Shown: positions 6,420-6,706 of the stretch, piece by piece
Position numbering within the stretch: the stretch's first letter is position 1
How the letters are laid out: the number at the start of each line of letters is the position of its first letter
From: Planctomycetota bacterium
Lineage (GTDB): Bacteria > Planctomycetota > Phycisphaerae > Sedimentisphaerales > Anaerohalosphaeraceae
Length of the DNA stretch: 6,706 bases
NCBI GenBank assembly: GCA_012519365.1
Contig: JAAYQH010000316.1
Coordinates: 1-6,706, forward strand
Reading direction: 5' to 3'
Position numbers and translations under genes: made by a program
The notes under the pieces: model-generated
What the model was told of the DNA's origin: nothing
Database searches by the model: none
What the model saw: the letters and a program-made list of their open reading frames with translations, nothing else

Positions 6420-6706
6420 TGCAACTCTCCTGGGTTCAAAAGACAGCCGCCCCCTACACAGTCCAGAGTGTCATTTTGTGTATATCGTCGCGGGATGCTG
6501 TTTGAGTTGAATGTTTTTGGCGGTTGACGGCCTGGCAAGGGGCAGCGGGGAGGTGTTTAGGGGGATTGGACTATGGTCGATCGATATGGTAGGGGTGATA
6601 ATAATAGTGATATCTGCATTTTTTTCAGGATTGTCCGATAAAAAGCTAAAGAGTTTGATAAGGGGTGTCGATAATAAAAATATGGTCAATAATACTGTTA
6701 ATAAGG
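6420..6706. other. AT-rich upstream region without a supported gene
   Basis: The 287 bases before the small gene contain no frame I can support. A 72-codon minus-strand frame starts only at TTG without a binding site and has low-complexity Ile/Thr/Pro-rich content. The first ~60 bases next to the small gene presumably hold its promoter, but I could not find a pair of boxes with good spacing. The distal part (about 6580-6706) is markedly A+T-rich. Confidence 0.5.

Noticed and set aside
6471..6689. 72-codon minus-strand frame upstream of the small gene
   Set aside because: TTG start, no ribosome binding site, AT-rich low-complexity Ile/Thr/Pro content and no recognisable features.

Overview
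This is a bacterial window in which every supported gene lies on the minus strand, so transcription runs from high to low coordinates. Inner-membrane c-type cytochrome assembly proteins, a periplasmic adaptor and an outer-membrane factor with a lipoprotein signal together indicate a diderm. Short two-gene CcsB/CcsA systems, VTC/DUF4956 pairs and 7-bp polypyrimidine/polypurine arrays made me think of Planctomycetota or another environmental diderm lineage. That assignment is an impression; no marker gene here fixes it.

Layout in transcription order: (i) 6706-6420, AT-rich sequence with no convincing gene. (ii) 6419-6216, a 67-residue unknown protein with a strong ribosome binding site, followed by a probable intrinsic terminator (6157-6126). 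(iii) A candidate promoter (6087-6060), then ccsB/resB (6025-4982) and ccsA (4992-4192), which overlap by 11 bases and encode the two-protein System II haem export and ligation machinery. (iv) A 329-base non-coding gap with a good -10 box (3923-3918). (v) A tight four-gene operon: VTC-domain polyphosphate-polymerase-like protein (3862-2987), DUF4956 membrane protein (2972-2277), HlyD/EmrA-type periplasmic adaptor (2259-1114) and a TolC-family outer-membrane factor (from 1098), which runs off the left edge without a stop.

The operon is the most interesting unit. A VTC-type nucleotidyl/polyphosphate transferase fold and a multi-TM protein are co-transcribed with the periplasmic and outer-membrane parts of a tripartite exporter. 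No ABC, RND or MFS pump is visible in the window. One hypothesis is synthesis-coupled export of a polyanion across both membranes; a pump beyond the left edge would weaken it.

The second notable item is at the start of the outer-membrane factor gene. An 84-base array of twelve imperfect 7-bp units (939-1022) is translated as the hydrophobic core of a lipoprotein signal peptide ending in an LSGC lipobox. Because 7 is not a multiple of 3, gain or loss of one unit would shift the reading frame from the upstream ATG, so this could be a phase-variable start.
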